Assembly (NCBI GenBank): GCA_032717465.1
Contig: CM064732.1
Span: forward strand, 36,465,822-36,529,821
DNA: 64,000 nt
From: Coenobita brevimanus
Taxonomy: Eukaryota > Arthropoda > Malacostraca > Decapoda > Coenobitidae
Reading direction: 5' to 3'
Shown here: positions 63,674 to 64,000 of the stretch, piece by piece
How the letters are laid out: the number at the start of each line of letters is the position of its first letter
Position numbering within the stretch: the stretch's first letter is position 1
The notes under the pieces: model-generated
Seen by the model: only the letters and a program-made list of their open reading frames with translations
Told to the model about the DNA's origin: nothing
Database searches by the model: none
Made by a program: the position numbers and the translations under genes

Positions 63674-64000
63674 GATATACAATGCCGGCTGAAAGTTATG
63701 TGCTAGAGGGTCCACGCATAAAATATCAGCCATAACTTATTCACCCTTCCTGTTTAACTTGCATGTAGTCGACCAGCATGCTGTAGGTGCCACTGGGCAC
63801 ATCCCATACACAAAAAGTCAGTCAGTACCTTCCGGTTGTTTGCATGGGAAGGATATATGGGTTTCTGATGTCCCTTCCCTCCTCCACGCCCTCCCAAAAT
63901 TGCCAAAAGTTACATGCGAATTTTATTAGCTATAATTAGAAATGGAAAACGAAGAGTTAACACCCGAGTAGCTGACACTTATTATTGCACTTTACAGGGC
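63672..64000. other. spacer, nothing recognised
   Basis: No coding or repeat signal recognised up to the window end. Confidence 0.4.

Overview
The window looks like intergenic, repeat-saturated arthropod DNA, most likely from a decapod crustacean and perhaps a crab. The reasons are the very dense di- and tetranucleotide microsatellites, RTE-like LINEs with (GATA)n tails, CR1/Jockey-type LINEs, LTR elements and tRNA-derived SINEs, with no recognisable host gene. The organism is an inference: I could not search databases. Every coding stretch I can name belongs to a mobile element, and almost all are broken by stops or frameshifts.

Layout. 1-3.2 kb: T/C-rich spacer with a short LINE-C tail. 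3.2-6.7 kb: LINE-A copy 1, close to full length but mutated. 6.7-14 kb: pyrimidine-rich DNA, microsatellites, a 25-bp minisatellite, a 315-bp (CA)n tract, a repeat of about 115 bp, a perfect 156-bp tandem duplication and a 5'-truncated LINE-A with a 9-bp target-site duplication (TSD). 14.6-26.1 kb: old CR1/L2-like LINEs (families F, G) on the minus strand, with insertions, plus LINE-E on the plus strand. 26.3-29.3 kb: LINE-B copy 2 (minus). 30.3-35.2 kb: a Ty3/gypsy-like element whose integrase lies upstream of reverse transcriptase (gag-PR-INT-RT), the Gmr1-type order. 35.2-55.8 kb: a nested cluster. 55.8-64 kb: tRNA-like SINEs, a decayed LINE-C tail, LINE-D (RTE-like, 9-bp TSD), AT microsatellites and a palindromic MITE-like element with TTAGG-like interior.

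The nested cluster is the central result. One minus-strand LINE-A copy is split into 35236-35689, 44382-46225 and 54340-55802; with insertions removed it is about 3.5 kb, the size of LINE-A copy 1. Into it were inserted (i) an 8.7-kb LTR element with gag, pol and an env-like gene (35690-44381), (ii) LINE-B (46226-54339) and (iii) a second LINE-A tail in opposite orientation (55393-55661, TSD AAAAAACT). LINE-B was in turn split by a long-terminal-inverted-repeat element with no transposase (48569-53373), and that element's right arm was split by LINE-C (50606-53346). The LINE-C 5' junction carries a 45-nt perfect inverted copy of sequence about 285 bp upstream, a likely template-switch scar.

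The elements encode the usual machinery: APE endonuclease plus reverse transcriptase in the LINEs; capsid/nucleocapsid, protease, RT-RNase H and integrase in the LTR elements. The tRNA-like SINEs carry none, and one ends in the same (GATA)n tail as LINE-A and LINE-C, suggesting it borrowed their machinery. Clade names (RTE/Proto2, CR1/L2/Jockey, Gmr1) are judged by eye from motifs and domain order.
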